A stretch of DNA of 64,000 bases, taken from contig CM043963.1 of NCBI GenBank assembly GCA_014529385.2, positions 98,657,912 to 98,721,911 on the forward strand, in the 5' to 3' direction. Positions 11,862 to 23,269 of this stretch are shown here, piece by piece. Under the pieces are notes generated by a model, which saw only the letters and a list, made by a program, of their open reading frames with translations, had not been told where the DNA came from and searched no databases. Numbering within the stretch: the first letter of the stretch is position 1; each line of letters opens with the position of its first letter. Origin of the DNA: Adiantum capillus-veneris. Its lineage: Eukaryota > Streptophyta > Polypodiopsida > Polypodiales > Pteridaceae. The position numbers were made by a program, and so were the translations under genes.

Positions 11862-12086
11862 TATTAATAAGTCACTTTCACACTTATGAATCGTGGGACT
11901 CCAGAAGACACTGCTCGACCCAGACTCCAATCCCTATATAAGAAGACCCACGGTGCCCAGTAGAAGCAAAAGAGGCCGCAGAAGACAAGCCTCTCCTCAG
12001 CAGACCCAGCAAGGCTAGCATTTATGCATGTGTCGAGTCGGATTCTCTGTTTGGGGTGCCCAAGCTTGTGACAGTGGTATCAGAGC
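11862..12086 (+). repeat. Residual 5' LTR end and PBS of element B
   Basis: The last ~45 bp (GTGTCGAGTCGGATTCTC ... AAGCTTGTGACA, ending 12073) match the end of the LTR at 14232-14913. They are followed by TGGTATCAGAGC at 12075-12086, the standard initiator-tRNA-Met primer-binding site. A TATATAAG sequence at about 11935 could be its promoter. Upstream LTR sequence is not alignable with the 3' copy, so the LTRs are recombinant or belong to diverged subfamilies. Confidence 0.6.
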
Positions 12087-12317
12087 ACGGCCGATTTCTC
12101 TTCTACCAGGAAATCCGATCCTCTTACCGCGAGACACATGGGTTCAAACAATGAATCCCGCAAGAATCAGACGAACCCTCTTGATACTTCTGAAACGAAA
12201 GGCGGTACTGAAAATTCGAAAGGATTAGCAAATCATGAATACGGGCCACCTTGGCCTACGCAGCATCAGCTAATGGAGATGCAACTTCAATAGCAGGTTG
12301 ATGAGTGTGCAAAGCAG

Positions 12318-13523
12318 ATGCTCAAATTTAGAAAGGATCCTCAGTATGCCAAATTGTTAATGTGGCACCCGATTGACGAGGTGCACACTCATTGGCAGAA
12401 AGCCATCAATTCCCCAATCAAGTCAGCCCTCAAGCAACCTCCAGTTCCACGGATGTTTACTGAAGATGAACTCGAGGATGTTGTTGAAAAACAAGTCAAC
12501 CAACTATTGGGGTCAAAAGAAAAGCGACTAAAGAAACGTAACAAGGGAATTGATTTCCCCGGTTACTTGGGCCAAAAATCCTCTTTTGAAAACGCCAGAA
12601 AACAGAAGAAGCATGTGCACTTCGAAGGATTGCCCAGTTCGTCCTCATCTTCTTCTAACAGCTCGAACAGCTCATCTTTTGACTTGAGTGATGAGGACAG
12701 AAAGGGCAAGAAACGACGGAAAGATCATATGTTTTATGCAACAGAGGAAGAACTTTTACACGGCCAATCAATATGATTTCCTCGACGACAAGAGTAAAAA
12801 GGCCAAAGAATTCAAAGAGGAGGACAAACAATAAAGTTTGAGTACTTTTTAGGGTTTCGAGATGCTCCCAAGGCTTTAGCCTTTATCCAACAGTTTGATA
12901 TAGCGTTTTCTGGAGGCCACTATACAAAGCACTCCAAGATAAGACGGGTAGCATCCTTTCTCAAAGGCAATGCACGGACATGGTGGTCCACTCTTTTGTT
13001 AAGGAAACAAGCACCGACAAAGTGGTTGAAATTCAAGGAACTCTTTATTTCTTCATGGCTCACACAAGAATACGAACAAGATGTGATTACTGAATGGAAC
13101 CATATTCGGATGGTCAAGACAGAGTCTTTGGATTCTTACTGTGAGAGGTTTTAGGATGTCTTTCTACCTGCTTCATCCTTTCAGAAGATCAGTTTTGAGG
13201 AACAAATTGAACGGTTCTATTGTGGACTTCCTAAAGAGATCCAAGACTACTGTCTTGAAAAGAAGTCCGAGTCTATATAACAATTGATGGGACATGCAAA
13301 GCGGGGATTTGCTGTACATTCGGGTAACTTGACTTACCCACCAGATGAACCCTCGACAAGTCAGAACCGAAACAGACGACAAAGAGATAGACGGCCTCCA
13401 CTGACAGAAGACCATAGAGATGAATATTTCAAAGCACGAAAGTGTTTTGAATGTGGAGAACAAGGACATATCGCTACATGGTGCCCCAAAAAGGCACAAG
13501 AATCAGGACAACTGACAGATTGA
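12318..13523 (+). pseudogene. Element B gag (capsid and zinc knuckle)
   Basis: The first segment, 12318-12776, is a charged N-terminal region with a Ser-rich stretch and Lys-rich linker. From about 12840 a Retrotrans_gag capsid domain follows (FRDAPKALAFIQQFDIAF, then GNARTWWSTLLL), related to element A's gag. It is broken by stops near 13153 and 13278. An intact zinc knuckle CFECGEQGHIATWC lies at 13443-13484. No protease, RT or integrase follows: after the stop at 13523 there are only about 700 noncoding bases before a PPT and LTR. This is therefore a gag-only, non-autonomous Ty3 element. Confidence 0.75.
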
Positions 13524-14231
13524 AAGGACAGCAAGACGAGGCGATACTTGTTCCAGAACGGATTTTAGAATTATGGATGAATTAGCGTTATTTTGCTTTA
13601 TGAATTTATGAAATAAGACTTTTTGGAAGATGATTTTGAATTTTGAAAGAACCTGCTATTTGTGCAAGATTAAGAATGAGATGATGATGATTTTGGAGCA
13701 GTGACACCTCTCGAATGAACCTGATAATTGAATCACGATCAATTCAATGTAACTGTCGTGCGCACATCAAGAGTTCCTGCGGGATAAGATGGCCACACAG
13801 CTAGAATTGAATGATTGGACCACTCTATTCCATATGAACTTAGTGATGGATTGGGATCCTCGAAATGATTACTCGCACACGACAGTGCTTGAGGCGAATG
13901 ATTACTCACACACGACAGTGCTTGAGTGGAAAATCTCTATATACATGATCACAATAAAGATTAATTAATTCGACATCAGTGAGGTCCGGGATGGATCTAG
14001 ATACAATTACTAAATACGTTGCTGGCAATCATGGTCTGAGATTTGGAATGAATTCTTCTATGATTGATTTGATATGTCATGTGATGTGACTGTCGTCTTT
14101 GTACAAGTGTTGGATTTGTGTCGTCTAGTGCGTCGGTACTTAGAGTCAGTGTCTACTGAACTGATTTATGGCTTATGTCTGATTTTGCAAGTGTAATCGA
14201 GGCCGATTACAATTCTTTCAAGACGGGGGTA
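13524..14231. other. Non-coding interior of element B with a 33-bp direct repeat and PPT
   Basis: No convincing coding sequence. A 33-bp unit (ATGATTACTCRCACACGACA...) occurs twice at 13865-13930. The purine run AAGACGGGGG at 14218-14229 directly precedes an LTR start and serves as the polypurine tract. Confidence 0.55.
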
Positions 14232-14913
14232 TGTCAAGCATGACCACTTGGGCAGCTGACATGGCAGAAATCCCGAAAACCGCGCTAACATGCTGACGTG
14301 GCAGGCAACCCGTGTTTCACGCTGATAGGTGCTGACGTGGCACACTGTACGAACGTCCATAATTCACGCTGAAACCGCTGACGTAGCAGCCCGAAAATTG
14401 CGTTGATTGCTTTTGGCAGTTTTTGACATGCTTACGTGGTAGGCAGCCCGTGTTTCACGCTAATAGGTGCTGACATGGCACACTGTACGAATGTCCATAA
14501 TTCGCGTTGATAGCGCTAACGTAGCAGCCCGAAAATTGCATTGACTGCTTTTGGCAGTTTTTGGGAGTTAATTGCTTTTGGGACAGTTTGCTTTTGAGTT
14601 TGATAATTTTTTAAGGCTCTGCTTTTGGGCATCCCTTGTAAGAATAAAAGAACCCTAAGGGCCTCACTTTTCAGGGCATCTGAACGCAGGGCCTAAGAGC
14701 CGAGAACTGGTTGGAGTTGTACTTTGATCAAGCATTAATATAAAAGAAATATCGAAAGGGACGCAAGTCTTTGGGGCCAATCTCTTTGGGCGCAGAACTA
14801 GGCCGGGCCGTGTCGACCAAACTGAACTGTGATTTTAAAATTGTGAAGTATTTTAGGTGATTCTCTCGTGTGTCGTGTCGGATTCTCTATTTGGGGTGCC
14901 CAAGCTTGTGACA
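14232..14913 (+). repeat. 3' LTR of element B with repeated TGACGTGG-like motifs
   Basis: TG...CA ended (TGTCAAGCATGACC ... AAGCTTGTGACA) and preceded by a PPT. The first half carries a ~140-bp tandem duplication (14291-14430 and 14430-14570). It has seven copies of a GCTGACGTGGCA-like motif, at 14255, 14292, 14331, 14377, 14430, 14469 and 14515. These resemble TGACG/ACGTGG sites for plant bZIP factors and may be LTR enhancers. Confidence 0.7.
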
Positions 14914-15098
14914 TCCCAGCAGTAGAACCTAGCGTTTTCACATTTCAGCCATTGACAGTCTTGTCGTCGTCGTCGTAGACCTCGTCAAGTAGCGCAGCAT
15001 CTAGAAGCATTGTACCAGACCTTGTGCAATCTAAAGCAAATACCTCTCTAGCAATAGAGAGAGGGGCCCTTGGAGGGGTGTTTGGGACCCCATCCGGT

Positions 15099-15153
<55 letters not shown>

Positions 15154-15315
15154 TGCACCTTGCACTCACAATTTTCTACTCTTTGTTTCGGTCATTGCAC
15201 ATTCTCTCTCTAAGCAAGGAAGGCTCTCCCTTCCTATAAAGTAAAAGGAACCTTGAGCACTCACTAATCACTCATCCTGAGATTACACCATCATTCACTT
15301 CCGCTGCACATTACA
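14914..15315 (+). repeat. Internal fragment of an element C-type LTR
   Basis: The sequence from about 15005 (TGTACCAGACCTTGTGCAATC) to CACTTCCGCTGCACATTACA matches the 3' part of the LTRs at 10746-11861 and 16013-16824. It includes the CTCTCTAGCAATAGAGAGG block and a (CT)n tract at 15102-15150. It is truncated at its 5' side and joined directly to pol sequence, so it is a rearranged or recombined LTR. Confidence 0.6.
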
Positions 15316-15940
15316 CTGAGAGCCAGTCCTTGGAAGAGATTACTGAGAGTTTGAAGCTGCGGCTAAGCAAGGCTCAGGAATCTTATTCATGACAGGCTAA
15401 TAAGCATCGTCAAGATGTTACTATCAAGGAAGGGGATTACACTGAGAGCCAGTCCTTGGAAGAGATTACTGAGAGTTTGAAGCTGCGGCTAAGCAAGGCT
15501 CAGGAATCTTATTCATGACAGGCTAATAAGCATCGTCAAGATGTTACTATCAAGGAAGGGGATTGGGTCTATCTTAAAATCATGAAGCATCGTCTTAAGC
15601 AAGTAGGAAAGAAGTGTCCAAAGTTATCTTTTCGAATGTATGGTCCATTTCCAGTCATTAAAAAGATGAATGATGTGTCTATGAAATTGCGGTTACCTAG
15701 CTCATGGTCAATGCACAACGTTTCCATGTTTCTTGGTTGAAGAAATCCCTCAAAAGAACATTTCTAAAGAAGACGAACCCAAGATCATAGACGAAGCCGA
15801 AGTCATGGAGCCGGAGCAGATTTTGTTGCATTGTTTTCGCCACGGCTCAAAGAAACAAGTACGACAGTACTTTTTGAAGTTCAAGGATCGAGGAACCCAC
15901 GAGGCAGTGTGGGTCGACGAAGATTTCTTCACAGAATAAC
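15311..15940 (+). pseudogene. Integrase C-terminus and chromodomain of element C, with internal duplication
   Basis: Codons in 15311-15562 encode the end of a Ty3 integrase core (LEEITESLKLRLSKAQESYS) and are duplicated in frame as two 126-bp units (15311-15436, 15437-15562), each ending in the same stop. The integrase C-terminal barrel follows (EGDWVYLKI, then LSFRMYGPFPVIKKMNDV). After a frameshift near 15735 comes a chromodomain-like segment at 15733-15939 (PEQILLHCFRHGSKKQ, YFLKFKDRGTHEAVWVDEDF). Everything from protease to the integrase catalytic core is missing. Confidence 0.78.
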
Positions 15941-16000
15941 CTTAGTTGTTGGCAGACTACAAGAAAGCCATGCAACTCAGTAACAGTACCTCACCTTGAA

Positions 16001-16649
16001 AACGGGGGGATGTCACGTGCACAGCTAACCCTATGTGCATGTGGACAAGCTGTAACTCCTACTTTTAGGGTTTACGTCAACCTACGAAGTGTTATGGTAC
16101 CCTTGTGAGCCTGTACGCAGGACGTGCATGTCCACGCACTTAAGAGTAGTTGCATACCCTTTGATTGCACAACCCATTAGCACCAAGCATTAGCATTAGC
16201 ATTAGCACAAAGCATTAGGACTCCATCGCATATGAACCGCCTCTTATCCGCATGTGAACCACCTCTTATTAAGGCATTTAAGTTGTGACATTTGGGTTTT
16301 TTAGTCAAATCGTGGGGGCTGAAATGAAGCTGCTCGACCCTTCCCTTGGGCAGTACATATGGAAGTCAGCGTGCGCTAGAGGAAGCAAGAAGAAGAAGCA
16401 AAAGGGTAAAGCAGCATTTTCAGATTTCAGCATCAGCCTCGTCAGCGTTTTTAATCTTCACCACTCAGCATCCTTAGTGTTTTCAGTTTTCAGCCTTTAG
16501 CCTCGTAGTACCCGCATTTACCGCCAGCATCATCAACATCGTAGCATTAAGTACCAATGTACCAGTTTTTGTGCAATCTAAAGCAAATACCTCTCTAGCA
16601 ATAGAGAGGGGAGCCCTTGGAAGGGGGTTTGAGACCCCATCTCATGTCG

Positions 16650-16684
<35 letters not shown>

Positions 16685-16824
16685 CTGTGAGCACTTTCAC
16701 TCACAGTTTGCACTCTCTTGTTTTGGTCTTTGCACTCTCTACCCTTCAGTAAAAAGGAACCTTGAGTACACACTGAGCACTCATCTTGAGCATATACCAT
16801 AAATCACTTCCGTTGTACCTAGCA
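16001..16824 (+). repeat. PPT and 3' LTR of element C
   Basis: The purine run AAAACGGGGGGA at 16001-16012 precedes an LTR starting TGTCACGTGCACAGC and ending at CGTTGTACCTAGCA (16824). It is about 810 bp long and shorter than the 5' LTR, which has an expanded CAGCGTTTT region. It contains four tandem copies of CATTAGCA-like sequence near 16180-16215 and a (CT)n tract at 16651-16681. Confidence 0.7.
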
Positions 16825-16836
16825 CCTAACTAGTTA

Positions 16837-17453
16837 TGCATGATTAGACATCCTAAATGATGCCCATCCATACATACATGACACAAAGAGGTTTCTAAAA
16901 AGGTGCTTACGAGTTTTGCCCATGATCCTCTCCATTTGGGCTGATTTGAAAAACCTCACATCTCACACATGATGTAAGCAAGAGACCTCCTCCTATATAA
17001 GGAGCTCATTTGTACTCATTTGCTACGAACTAAGAAGCTACATTATGCACATTTCAACTATGAATGGCTCACTTGTGTTTCCGCAATAACTTCACTTGTC
17101 GAGTTATGGCGAAAATTCACATGAACCATTCATGAATAGAAAATAACGGAGTACAGCTTGATTATTGAAGATGAAAACGGCTAAGGCAAAGGCTAGAGCT
17201 TGTTGCTTACATCATAAATGAGCGGTACAGAGCTCAAGGATCAGCCCAAATGAAGAAAATCAAAAGGAAAACTCATATGCACCCTTTTAGGGGTTGTTTT
17301 GGCTCTCTCTTGGCTTCATATGCAAGTGGAACATGTGTAGAAAAACCCATGGGCTATTTACTTATGTATGGGCATCATTTGGGATGGCTAAGCATGCATA
17401 AGTGGCTAGGGAAAGGCTCGCACGAAGATGTCACACTCCAACAAACCTCCCCA
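16837..17453 (-). repeat. 3' LTR and PPT of a minus-strand copia element
   Basis: On the minus strand GGGGAGGTT is followed by TGTTGGAGTGTGACATC, a PPT plus LTR start. The other end is placed at a TGCATGATTAG on the plus strand (about 16837) and is uncertain. TATATAAGG on the plus strand near 16995 is in the wrong orientation to be this LTR's promoter. The gag at 17624-18571 lies immediately upstream on the same strand. Confidence 0.5.
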
Positions 17454-17623
17454 TGTGTCATGTGTAGCACTCAACAAATACAAAGTATCCTCCCCTACAG
17501 AATTTACCAGTAGGCATAGGAATCAAATGTCTATCCTAGAGAATTTAACAATAGAAGTAGATGAAAAATGCCTCCCCTTGATGAGTGTATCCCATCAAGG
17601 TTTTGGTTGCAAAAGCTGGTGCT

Positions 17624-18571
17624 TCAGAGTATGTCATCGATGTAGCAAGTGTTGGCCTCACCATCCTCGTCGTCAGAGTCTTCAAATGCTATAGTGAATT
17701 TTTCTTTGTTGTTGAAGTTTCTACCTCCATCTTTGTCTTTGAAGTTTAAAGTTGCTTCTGCTACTTGTGCCAACTTTTCTGTCTTCAAAGAAACAAAACT
17801 TTGATGAATGTATGTTCTTTCCACATTGTTGCATGGGGTGATCTTGTAGCAATCCTTTGACAAATGGTTGCTTCTTCCACAGTGTTGACACCGCTTCTTT
17901 TTGCTTCTAGTGCATATGCTCCATTAGAGGTTCCTTCAATGCTTTAGTCATTTTTCTTAGCCTCTTCTTGAAGTGAATTGATGACGTTTTCAAGCTTTGG
18001 ATTGGTTCCTTTTCGTTTAGGACAGTCACTATTTGATTGAACTCTTTGGGAAGAGCCTTTAAAAGAGCTACTATCTTGTCCTCTTCATCTACCAATGACT
18101 CAATTGAGTGCAAATGCTCTTTAGCCTATTGGTGAGGTTAGAGAGATCCTCTCCTTCTTTCATCATTAAACCATATAATTGCATTTTGAGTGAAATTTTG
18201 GAGTGTTTTGCTTTAGCACCAAACATGCGTTCTAATGTTTGCCAAGCACTTAGTACAGTGGTAGCTTCATCCAAGTAGTGCACAAACTTATCATCTACTA
18301 CGGTGAGAACTACCCCAAGTGCCTACTCATCCTTGCCTTGAAATTGTGTTGTGGATGCTCTAGTTTGTATTGTCTCTCCTTGCTCTAGAGGCTTTACTAC
18401 TCCCCAAAGCCCCTTCTTCATCAAGGAACCCTTTAGATTCACCTGGCAGGTGTACAATCCCGTGCCACCACATTTGCTTAGGTCACCCCTTCCCCATAGT
18501 AGTGCACCCTTTACGTGTATGGAGAAGGTCTTACTGCTTTCGATGTTGAAAGGGCAATGTCTAATCTCCAA
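17624..18571 (-). pseudogene. Copia-type gag with intact zinc knuckle (gag-only remnant)
   Basis: Three minus-strand pieces in gag order. 18089-18283 carries the UBN2-like helical domain (DEATTVLSAWQTLERMF, KMQLYGLMMKEGEDLSNL). 17907-18113 continues it (EEDKIVALLKALPKEFNQIV). At about 17850-17905 a zinc knuckle CQHCGRSNHLSKDC is complete, and 17624-17863 is an acidic tail (FEDSDDEDGEANTCYIDDIL). 18323-18571 is the N-terminal part. After the gag stop only about 170 bases separate it from a PPT and LTR, so protease, integrase and RT are absent. Three GGGGAGG runs lie in that short spacer. Confidence 0.75.
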
Positions 18572-18639
18572 TGTACAAAGACGATTCAGTGATAAGAGAA
18601 ACTTAATTTCTCTTAATTAGAGCTCATGCTTCTCAATGG

Positions 18640-20030
18640 GAGTAGTGGCCCATGGACTTGCCCCCAAATGAGAATTCAAGCACTAATTAGAGCTTATGAA
18701 GTGAAATTGAGTGACAATCTAGTGTATAGTGATAATACACGCAAGATCTAGCATAGATGGGAACAGATTAAGATCAAGGGAGTGACTAGGAGGTGCTAGC
18801 CACACTAATGGCTCTCTCTCTCTCTCTCTCAAACATTAGTGCACACTCACAAGCTTCACGGAAAAGGAGAAGAGTGTAGCAAGTAAATGACCACTCTATT
18901 CTTGAAAAAAAGTCAAAGATATACACCCTAAAGCATGTACCTAAGGAGATACAACTACTATATATTGATCTTGTATGTATTTTGGTTCTCTCTTAGTGAA
19001 AAATGCATGCAAGCAAGGGATGGCTTAGCTGATGTAGGTTCATTTTACAACAATGACTCAAGACTTATTATTAACAACAAGTACCAATATCCGCTTTGTA
19101 CATGGGTATATGCTCATAAAATATCCCTATACATATAACCATACTAAAACAAAAAAGCATTGATAAATTTCAAATGACCAATAAATTCACTACCAATATT
19201 TAATGAGATTGGAGACAATTACATAACTATGCATCCAAAGACTTCTATGAGCTCGACGGAAGCATGCATGGTAAGCACCAGATCTAGGTGGAAAATTGAG
19301 GGGGCTAATCAAATACCAAGTAAGAGATGTATAGCAAAGGAAACAAAGGTTATATGCTAAAACCAAAAAAACTCATTGCTTCTGAATACTGGCCAGCTTT
19401 CAATTGCACATGAAAACCTTCCCACTTTCATAAAGCAATCATTCCAACGAGTACTTACCACAGCTTTTAACATTCAACTATTAAAGGGGTGGTGATATTT
19501 TTGCAAGGTTGAACAAGTTCTCAAATGTCAAATCCTACATCCCCTTCCTTGCCAAGATATTAAGCCCATTCACCATCAAACCTCTAAATTTTTCTTCAAA
19601 AAAACTAGGCAACGTGCCTTTATTGACACAAAGATTTGATGTAGTACTAATTAGTAAACTAAGGCCCCTTGTTGTGCTGAACTTAAATAACACCATCTCT
19701 ATGTGAACAACTATCATTTAAATCCAATGTTCTAACTTTGAAGGCTTGAGCAATTTTCATACAGGTGAAATAGAAGATAAATACAAGAGGCATTGTATAC
19801 GAGATCGTGAAGCATTATTGAGAAACAGTATAAGCAACTCAACAATATCCAATGTTGTAACATAATGTCTCAAGCATGTCACAACAGTCATGTGTGACAA
19901 TCGCCAACTTTCTTTGGAAGAAGTTGGAGTGAATCCATGTTCTTACATTCTTGAAACAGAGGAAAACTAAAACTTTCTAAGCTAAACTGACCTGCATTAT
20001 TGATTCTCTGGGCAGGCTTCCCAGAGGACC
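18640..20030. other. Non-coding, AT-rich; nothing recognised
   Basis: No open frame here has recognisable protein similarity, including the 65-codon plus-strand frame at 19509. There is a short (CT)n run near 18809-18829. The last part (about 19980-20030) is probably the 3' UTR of the COX7c-like gene on the minus strand. Confidence 0.5.
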
Positions 20031-20452
20031 TCACATAATCATAGCCTTCTTCTGTTGGAAAATAACAGCGAAAATGGGAACGCCAGTGCCAATGGCAACC
20101 ACTGCAAATACAGCCAGCCCCATTTTAAGCTTTCGGTGTTTCATGCCTGGCAGGTTGTACATGTGCTCAGCATGAAGGTATGCGTCGTAATCGTCACCAT
20201 GGCTGTCATGTCCATTACCATGGCTATCATGGCTGCCACCCGTTTGCTTTGGTGCTGAAGAATGCAACTGTTTAACTCCTGACAAGCAAAGCAAAGTAAG
20301 AACAAATCTACTTTGGGTGGCAGTGCAACGATAGTTGCGTAGAACAGCGATGTACGCAGAAGGGGAGTGTTACCTGGCATCCTCTTGGGAGTGGAAGAAA
20401 CAGCGAGCGACGCAAGGCGCTTGGAAGTTGCTTGAGCGATCGCAGCGGCCAT
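20031..20452 (-). CDS. Small mitochondrial inner-membrane protein, COX7c-like
   Basis: Two exons, 20374-20452 and 20031-20278, separated by a 95-bp intron with GT-AG ends (minus-strand CCAG|GTAACA ... TTGTCAG|GAG). Splicing leaves one frame of 108 codons. The N-terminus (MAAAIAQATSKRLASLAV) is Arg/Ser/Ala-rich without acidic residues, like a mitochondrial presequence. A His/Gly/Asp-rich linker follows, then AEHMYNLPGMKHRKLKM and one hydrophobic helix (GLAVFAVVAIGTGVPIFAVI) with a QQKK tail. The YNLPGMK-helix layout resembles small cytochrome c oxidase subunits such as COX7c and a conserved plant mitochondrial protein. A role in complex IV is inferred. An in-frame ATG also exists 27 bases upstream at 20479. 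It is the only intact host gene I see here, with retroelement debris on both sides. Confidence 0.72.
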
Positions 20453-20495
20453 GACTGTTCTTTCTTCTACGATTCGCACTTCACAGACAACATAA

Positions 20496-20498
<3 letters not shown>

Positions 20499-20531
<33 letters not shown>
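20499..20531. repeat. (GA)n microsatellite in the leader of the COX7c-like gene
   Basis: About 16 GA units, read as (CT)n on the coding strand, roughly 45 bp upstream of the start codon. Pyrimidine-rich tracts are common in plant 5' leaders and core promoters. Confidence 0.85.
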
Positions 20532-20536
<5 letters not shown>

Positions 20537-20539
20537 AAC

Positions 20540-21184
20540 TCAAGACGAGAGGAAAACTCTTAGCATCACTGAACAATCCCAAGAGACCCCAAATGATGAG
20601 TTTTTAACTCAAATTAGGTTAGTCAAAAGGGAACTAGGATATTCCACTACCACAACCCGATGATAGAGAAGTCATTTTGGAGAGGTTCATTCTCTATCTC
20701 AGGTCTAGAGATCACAACTCATCAATGCCCAGTCAAGCAAAGGCCATCTATAGACGAAAGTGGTAGTTATACACTGAAATGGTAAGAGATTGCATCATGC
20801 ATGATGTTGAGGGTTTCACATAATCCCTAATCTAATCCCATCATTCTCTCTCTCAATATTCTCATTTGGCAATTGAAGTGTTCATGGTTTTAATGTGCTT
20901 CAGTGTCAGGTGTGTAAAAGGGATTAGAGCTTAGCATCAGGGACATACTTAAATTGTAAGCTTGTTTGCACTAAGACAATTTGCGTTTTTGGTGCTTATC
21001 TAAATCATTTGATTGTGTGCACATAAAGTACTCCTCAAGGATTTTCAAACAAGTGGTTAACAGTGTCGATCCAAAAGTACTCCATTGTATTACCAACCTT
21101 AATGGAAGCTCCAATTGTTTGAAGAATTCGTCTTATTGTACTTGTTATAATTTGATGTCACCTGCTCACTATGTTGAAAGCTAC

Positions 21185-21220
<36 letters not shown>

Positions 21221-22220
21221 TGCTTTATCTTAGAATAGCTTCAAGATAAAGCTAAAAGTAGCCTTGAAAATGTGCACTAAAGATTGGATAGGCTCCACGC
21301 CTATACCACTACATACAAGCAGGCACTACCAACAAACCCTCTCAGTGTAGAGAATTGTTTAAGAGAATATTTAAACATTTTGTTTGCCCCAAAAGTCAAG
21401 TAAACCAAGTTGCTTACATGGTTAGAGGAAATACATTATTCTCGGGGAGGGGAGGTGTGGACTTTGTGGGCACTTGGTCATACGAATTCAGAAGAACTTC
21501 ATTCTAGCTCATGGAGCACACTCTATTATTGAAAAGAATCAGATGCCAAGCTACCCTTCCCACATATACTTTCTTTAAAATCCTAGCATGAGCGCCAAAC
21601 CCAACCAAGGGGCCTTTCACATTGAAGCCAAGGGTAATCCAATGTCAAAGGGGGCGAGTTTCTGCAAAGTTCCTAGCAGCCAAACCCATTAAAGGGGCCT
21701 TTCATATTGAATCCAAGGGTAGTCCAATGTCAAATGAGGGTTTCCCATCAATGATGGCACAACCAACCAGTGCTAAGGGTGGATTCCCACAAAACCACAA
21801 AATCCATCTCTTAATTGGAGTTGTTCCCACATCACCAATAGTACACAAGACTTTGCCCCTTTTAAACAACCATAAGGCCATCCATATTCAATCTTCAAGC
21901 TCCAAGTACAACAAAGGAATATCTTCTACAATTTTTCTCTCTCAAAAGTTGATATCAAACAATCCATTGCACACTCACTGTACGTATGTCATACTACTTC
22001 TCTTTGGTGATGATATGTTTGTCGTGTTAGTGTCAGGTGGCAGACATTGACCTTAGTAGTATGACCCCTCTATCGGCCTCATGGGGGATAAAAACATAGA
22101 GAATCTTAATGGAGAGAGATTTCACACATGGAAAAAAAACACCAATTGCGCTTCATCATATTGAAAGGTATCTGAGAGTCAAGGCATTTGTAGTTATCAT
22201 TCTACCAAAATAGTTGTAAT
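20540..22220. other. Mostly non-coding; (AC)n tract and a partial tandem duplication
   Basis: No recognised gene. An (AC)n microsatellite lies at 21187-21219. A block with GGGGCCTTTCAYATTGAA and CCAATGTCAAA occurs at 21609 and again at 21694 (85-bp spacing). The plus-strand frame 21622-22050 runs through this duplication and has no recognisable domain, so I do not call it a gene. Confidence 0.5.
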
Positions 22221-22223
22221 CAT

Positions 22224-22676
22224 TTGCAAATTTACCTTTATTCTAATGAAATGGTATCTTATTCAAGTCTTGTTGATGTTTGCGCTGCACCATTGCGCAT
22301 TTGTCCACCATCTGCTGCAAAAGCCAAACTTGATGGCACTAGCTACACTTTGTGGAAATTCAAAATCCTCGCACTTGATTCACACAAATTGTTGGATATT
22401 ATATTAGGGCCAAATGGTATTGACATTCCATTCCACCAAGTGATCCATCAAATCCAAGGCAAAAAAAATCTTCAGGAGTCCTCCCACATTATGCATGGAA
22501 GAGAAGCAATATGGATGCTTTGTGCACCATTTTCGTGTGTGAGTGATTTTTGGACTCACTTTAATTCAACACACCACCAAAGCATGAAGCTTGGGAATAT
22601 TGGCTTTGCCAATATAAGGCTTATAATGAAAGGCGTGCCATTCTCCACTCACTACTCTCCTTTTATAGGCTCCTAG
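22224..22676 (+). pseudogene. Copia-type gag fragment
   Basis: 150 codons. The N-terminal half has PPSAAKAKLDGTSYTLWKFK followed by LDSHKLLDIILGP, the start of a copia gag domain (a conserved W in an F/L-x-G-x-N/S-Y-x-x-W context, then a helix ending in the L-G loop). The second half no longer resembles gag. There is no zinc knuckle. Confidence 0.55.
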
Positions 22677-22739
22677 CTTATGAAGCCTTTTAGCCAAAGC
22701 AAGTGGTGCACTTGTTGCGGCTTATGTATGATTTTTGAC

Positions 22740-23266
22740 CTAAGTCACGGTAATGGTGGGCTTGGCTAGAGAGACAATTTAGTAAGTCAAGGACTTTATC
22801 CAAGATTACATGGATAGGATCCAAATTGCTCATCCAAATGTTTTGACAAGCACAAGACAGACACAAGTTTGTTGATGAGAAAAGTCGGCACATCACTTTC
22901 ACAAAAGGTGAATCAAAGGTATTTTTACATCTTCTAGAACCTTGAGAAAGTCTAAAAATTGGTTATACATCTCAATTATCTTCTAGCTATTGTGGCCCAT
23001 TCAAAATACTCAAGCGATTTGGTCAACACACTCTCGTATTCATCCAATTCTTCTAATGAGTCCTTTATGTAAACTCTTACATAGGAACAACAATGTTGTC
23101 AATCAAGATATTCTTGTTGATTTCATTGAATTTCCCACTCAACTGCGTGAACCTAAACATATTCTTAACTATTACGGTACACCTCAAGTGGGAAATCATT
23201 TGTGTTCTTATGAAAACATATTCCACTTTTGTCTTCAAGGACAAAAATGCTTCTCCAAAGGGGGAG
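22740..23266 (+). pseudogene. Decayed Ty3 integrase C-terminus and polypurine tract
   Basis: Translated across several shifts, the region reads as a Ty3 integrase tail. KDFIQDYMDRIQIAHPNV occurs near 22790, PFKILKRFG near 23000, RIHPILLMSPLCKLLH near 23035, and WENTFHF-like and KDKNASPKG-like codons near 23215-23260. These correspond to the C-terminal barrel and the usual end of Ty3 pol. CAAAGGGGGAG at 23256-23266 then acts as a PPT before a TG start. Confidence 0.55.
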
Positions 23267-23269
23267 TAA

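Noticed and set aside
19509-19706. 65-codon plus-strand frame considered as an RT/RNase H junction fragment
   Set aside because: Only superficial resemblance; no catalytic Asp or flanking pol motifs.
21622-22050. 142-codon plus-strand frame considered as a gene
   Set aside because: It spans an 85-bp partial tandem duplication of noncoding sequence and has no domain.
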